From the NCBI GenBank assembly GCA_003164475.1, contig PLTL01000381.1:1-6855 (forward strand): DNA of 6,855 nucleotides. The letters are read 5' to 3'. Each line of letters opens with the position of its first letter. Positions within the stretch are counted from its first letter, which is position 1. This DNA comes from Candidatus Dormiibacterota bacterium (GTDB lineage Bacteria > Chloroflexota > Dormibacteria > UBA8260 > Bog-877). The position numbers and the translations under genes are program-made. Of this stretch, positions 5,867 to 6,855 are shown piece after piece. The notes under the pieces were generated by a model. That model saw only the letters and a program-made list of their open reading frames with translations, made no database searches and was not told where the DNA came from.

Positions 5867-6646
5867 TCAGATCACCTTCAGCTCAGCCAGGAAGTCGGCG
5901 ATTCGGCGGGCGGACTGGCCATCCTCGTCGATCACCTCTCCAGCCTGGCGCTGGGGGGCCGGCTCGACGCTGACGACGGTCTGCCCGGAGCCCGCCTGGC
6001 CCACGGTGGCTGGATCGATCCCCAGCTCATCCAGGCTGGGCTGATGAAGCGGGCGGTTGCGGGAGGCGACGATCCCCTTGAGGGTGGGGTAGCGTGGCTC
6101 ATTGATCCCTCCGGTGACGGTGACCACCGCCGGGGCCTCGGCCTCGACGACGTCATGCCCGCTGGGGGTCTGGCGGTGGATCCTCACCGTGCGTCCGGCT
6201 ACCTCCAGGTGGTTGGCGAAGGTCAGCGAGGGCCAGCCCAGCAGTTCGGCGATCGCGGCTGGCACCGTGCCGGTGTAGCCGTCGGTGGACTCGGTGCAAG
6301 CGATCAGCAGATCGGGCGCAACCCGCTTGACCGCCGCGGCCAGCACCCTGGCGGTGGCCAGGGCGTCGGACCCTCGAAGCCGATCGTCGCTCACCAGAAC
6401 GCCCTCGGACGCCCCCATCGCCATCGCCTTGCGGATGGCACCGACGGCCTTCTCAGGCCCCATCGAGATCGCCACCACCTGACCATCGCTGGCCTCGGCG
6501 ATCTGCAGCGCCGCCTCCACCCCGAAGGAGTCGCCCGGGTCGAGGACCACCTCGACCCCATCCCGGACCAGGAGCCACGACCCAGGGTCCAGTCGACCCA
6601 CTCCCGAGGGATCGGGAATCTGCTTCACCAGCACAGCCACCTTCAA
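5867..6646 (-). CDS. etfB: Electron transfer flavoprotein subunit beta
   Basis: This is the partner of EtfA and the AMP-binding subunit of ETF. From the chosen start it is 259 aa, a normal length. Family landmarks are VAVLVKQIPDP near the N-terminus, DPGDSFGVEAAL (36-47, usually NPxDExAVEEAL), STDGYTGTVPAAIAELLGWP (120-139) lining the nucleotide site, and EAEAPAVVTVTGGINEPRYP (168-187), the beta-subunit signature region. I chose TTG at 6646 because relatives begin M-K-[IV]-x-V-x-x-K-Q. The frame is open up to an ATG at 6694, which would add a 16-residue non-conserved extension (MAGHFGLVELELGIGP). A G-rich GGGGATAGGG precedes the TTG, and a possible -10 overlaps the upstream ATG, both favouring TTG. 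It is first in the minus-strand run that continues through the HNH gene. Confidence 0.94.
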   Translation of the reverse strand: MKVAVLVKQIPDPSGVGRLDPGSWLLVRDGVEVVLDPGDSFGVEAALQIAEASDGQVVAISMGPEKAVGAIRKAMAMGASEGVLVSDDRLRGSDALATARVLAAAVKRVAPDLLIACTESTDGYTGTVPAAIAELLGWPSLTFANHLEVAGRTVRIHRQTPSGHDVVEAEAPAVVTVTGGINEPRYPTLKGIVASRNRPLHQPSLDELGIDPATVGQAGSGQTVVSVEPAPQRQAGEVIDEDGQSARRIADFLAELKVI

Positions 6647-6684
6647 AGGCCCTATCCCCAACTCCAGCTCGACCAGGCCGAAAT

Positions 6685-6705
6685 GCCCCGCCATATTACC
6701 GGGGC
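6685..6705 (-). promoter_or_regulatory. Candidate -10 of the etfBA run inside an inverted repeat
   Basis: On the minus strand TAATAT (6698-6693, 4 of 6 to consensus) would start transcription near 6686, giving a 40-base leader to the TTG start of etfB. It lies between the arms of a perfect 6-bp inverted repeat, GCCCCG (6685-6690) and CGGGGC (6700-6705). The -35 is poor (TCGATC, 3 of 6, 17-bp spacing). The repeat could be an operator or chance in GC-rich DNA. Confidence 0.35.
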
Positions 6706-6743
6706 CTCAGATCCCGATCGAGGGCCGCCGAGGCCCGATCCCC

Positions 6744-6769
6744 GGGCCGGACGTATAATCGGCCGGCCC
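6744..6769 (+). promoter_or_regulatory. Consensus -10 for the tRNA-Asp gene, flanked by an inverted repeat
   Basis: TATAAT (6754-6759) matches the -10 consensus exactly on the plus strand and is one of the few AT-rich spots in this GC-rich stretch. It predicts a start near 6766, 50 bases before the mature tRNA 5' end. No TTGACA-like -35 is visible at 16-18 bp. The element lies in the loop of a perfect 7-bp inverted repeat, GGGCCGG (6744-6750) and CCGGCCC (6763-6769). The leader also holds GGTCGG-T-CCGACC (6777-6789). The rest of 6770-6815 holds nothing else I can support. Confidence 0.55.
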
Positions 6770-6815
6770 TCTCGAGGGTCGGTCCGACCGGCGGCGGTCC
6801 GCAGGCTCGCCCCGA

Positions 6816-6855
6816 GGCCCCGTGGTGTAGCTGGCCTAACACGCCACCCTGTCAA
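6816..6855 (+). tRNA. tRNA-Asp (anticodon GTC), truncated by the window end
   Basis: The first 38 numbered positions of a tRNA (40 bases) are present. They comprise the 5' acceptor strand GGCCCCG, T8-G9, a D-stem GTGT (6825-6828) pairing perfectly with ACAC (6839-6842), a D-loop AGCTGGCCTA with the invariant GG, the 5' anticodon stem CCACC (6844-6848), and the loop CTGTCAA with anticodon GTC at 6851-6853, which reads Asp codons. The sequence closely resembles actinobacterial tRNA-Asp. The 3' anticodon strand, T-arm and acceptor 3' strand lie beyond the window; the strand after the loop should begin GGTGG. It diverges from etfB. Confidence 0.95.

Noticed and set aside
3816..6044. A 742-codon open frame on the plus strand opposite the FHA, etfA and etfB genes
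   Set aside because: Its translation is low-complexity, rich in Arg, Gly, Pro, Asp and His, with no recognisable domain. The opposite strand carries well-conserved genes. Long antisense frames are expected at this GC content.
6652..6855. A 67-codon minus-strand frame across the etfB promoter region and the tRNA
   Set aside because: It runs antisense through a tRNA gene and a promoter region, and its composition is Arg/Gly-rich with no family resemblance.
1..6855. CRISPR arrays, insertion sequences, integrase genes or attachment sites
   Set aside because: No regularly spaced repeats, transposase or integrase motifs were seen. The tRNA is cut by the window edge, so a 3'-end attachment site cannot be assessed.

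Overview
The window is GC-rich (roughly 70% by eye) with strongly G/C-biased third codon positions. It carries actinobacterial-type genes: an etfBA pair, an actinobacterial tRNA-Asp(GTC), an FHA protein with a CpaF-like tail, an HNH endonuclease and a HicB-type ribbon-helix-helix protein. The best guess is an Actinomycetota genome, possibly Acidimicrobiia-like; the class is inferred from gene style only. All protein genes I support lie on the minus strand. Only the tRNA at the right edge is on the plus strand.

Reading along the minus strand from the right edge: a divergent promoter region (about 6690-6815) separates the plus-strand tRNA-Asp from etfB. A tightly packed run follows: etfB, etfA (2-bp gap), an FHA/CpaF-like pseudo-ATPase (36-bp gap), a 55-aa single-pass membrane protein (3-bp gap, same frame) and an HNH endonuclease (32-bp gap). 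The first two genes encode an electron-transfer flavoprotein. The next three have no obvious link to it and may simply share its transcript. A GC-rich stretch with strong inverted repeats (2637-2681) follows the HNH gene.

Next is a 2-dehydropantoate 2-reductase family gene (1619-2575) that seems to stand alone and may be leaderless. About 500 bases follow (1117-1618) with several hairpins and no gene I can defend. Then comes a small PH-domain membrane protein (730-1116) with a strong Shine-Dalgarno and much lower GC3 (about 66% by hand count, against about 88% in a sample of etfA), which suggests a different origin. Its reading frame stays open for 61 codons after its stop.

The left edge holds a complete HicB-like antitoxin-type gene (1-525). 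It has a near-consensus promoter (TTGACA, 17 bp, TATAGT) whose predicted transcription start is the A of the ATG. The -10 element lies inside a perfect 7-bp inverted repeat, pointing to leaderless and probably autoregulated expression. No HicA toxin is visible; any partner would lie beyond the left edge.

I did not find a complete new multi-gene defence or metabolic system. The points most worth a second look are the FHA protein with a CpaF-like domain that has lost its ATPase motifs, the small membrane ORF in frame behind its stop codon, and the leaderless palindromic promoter.
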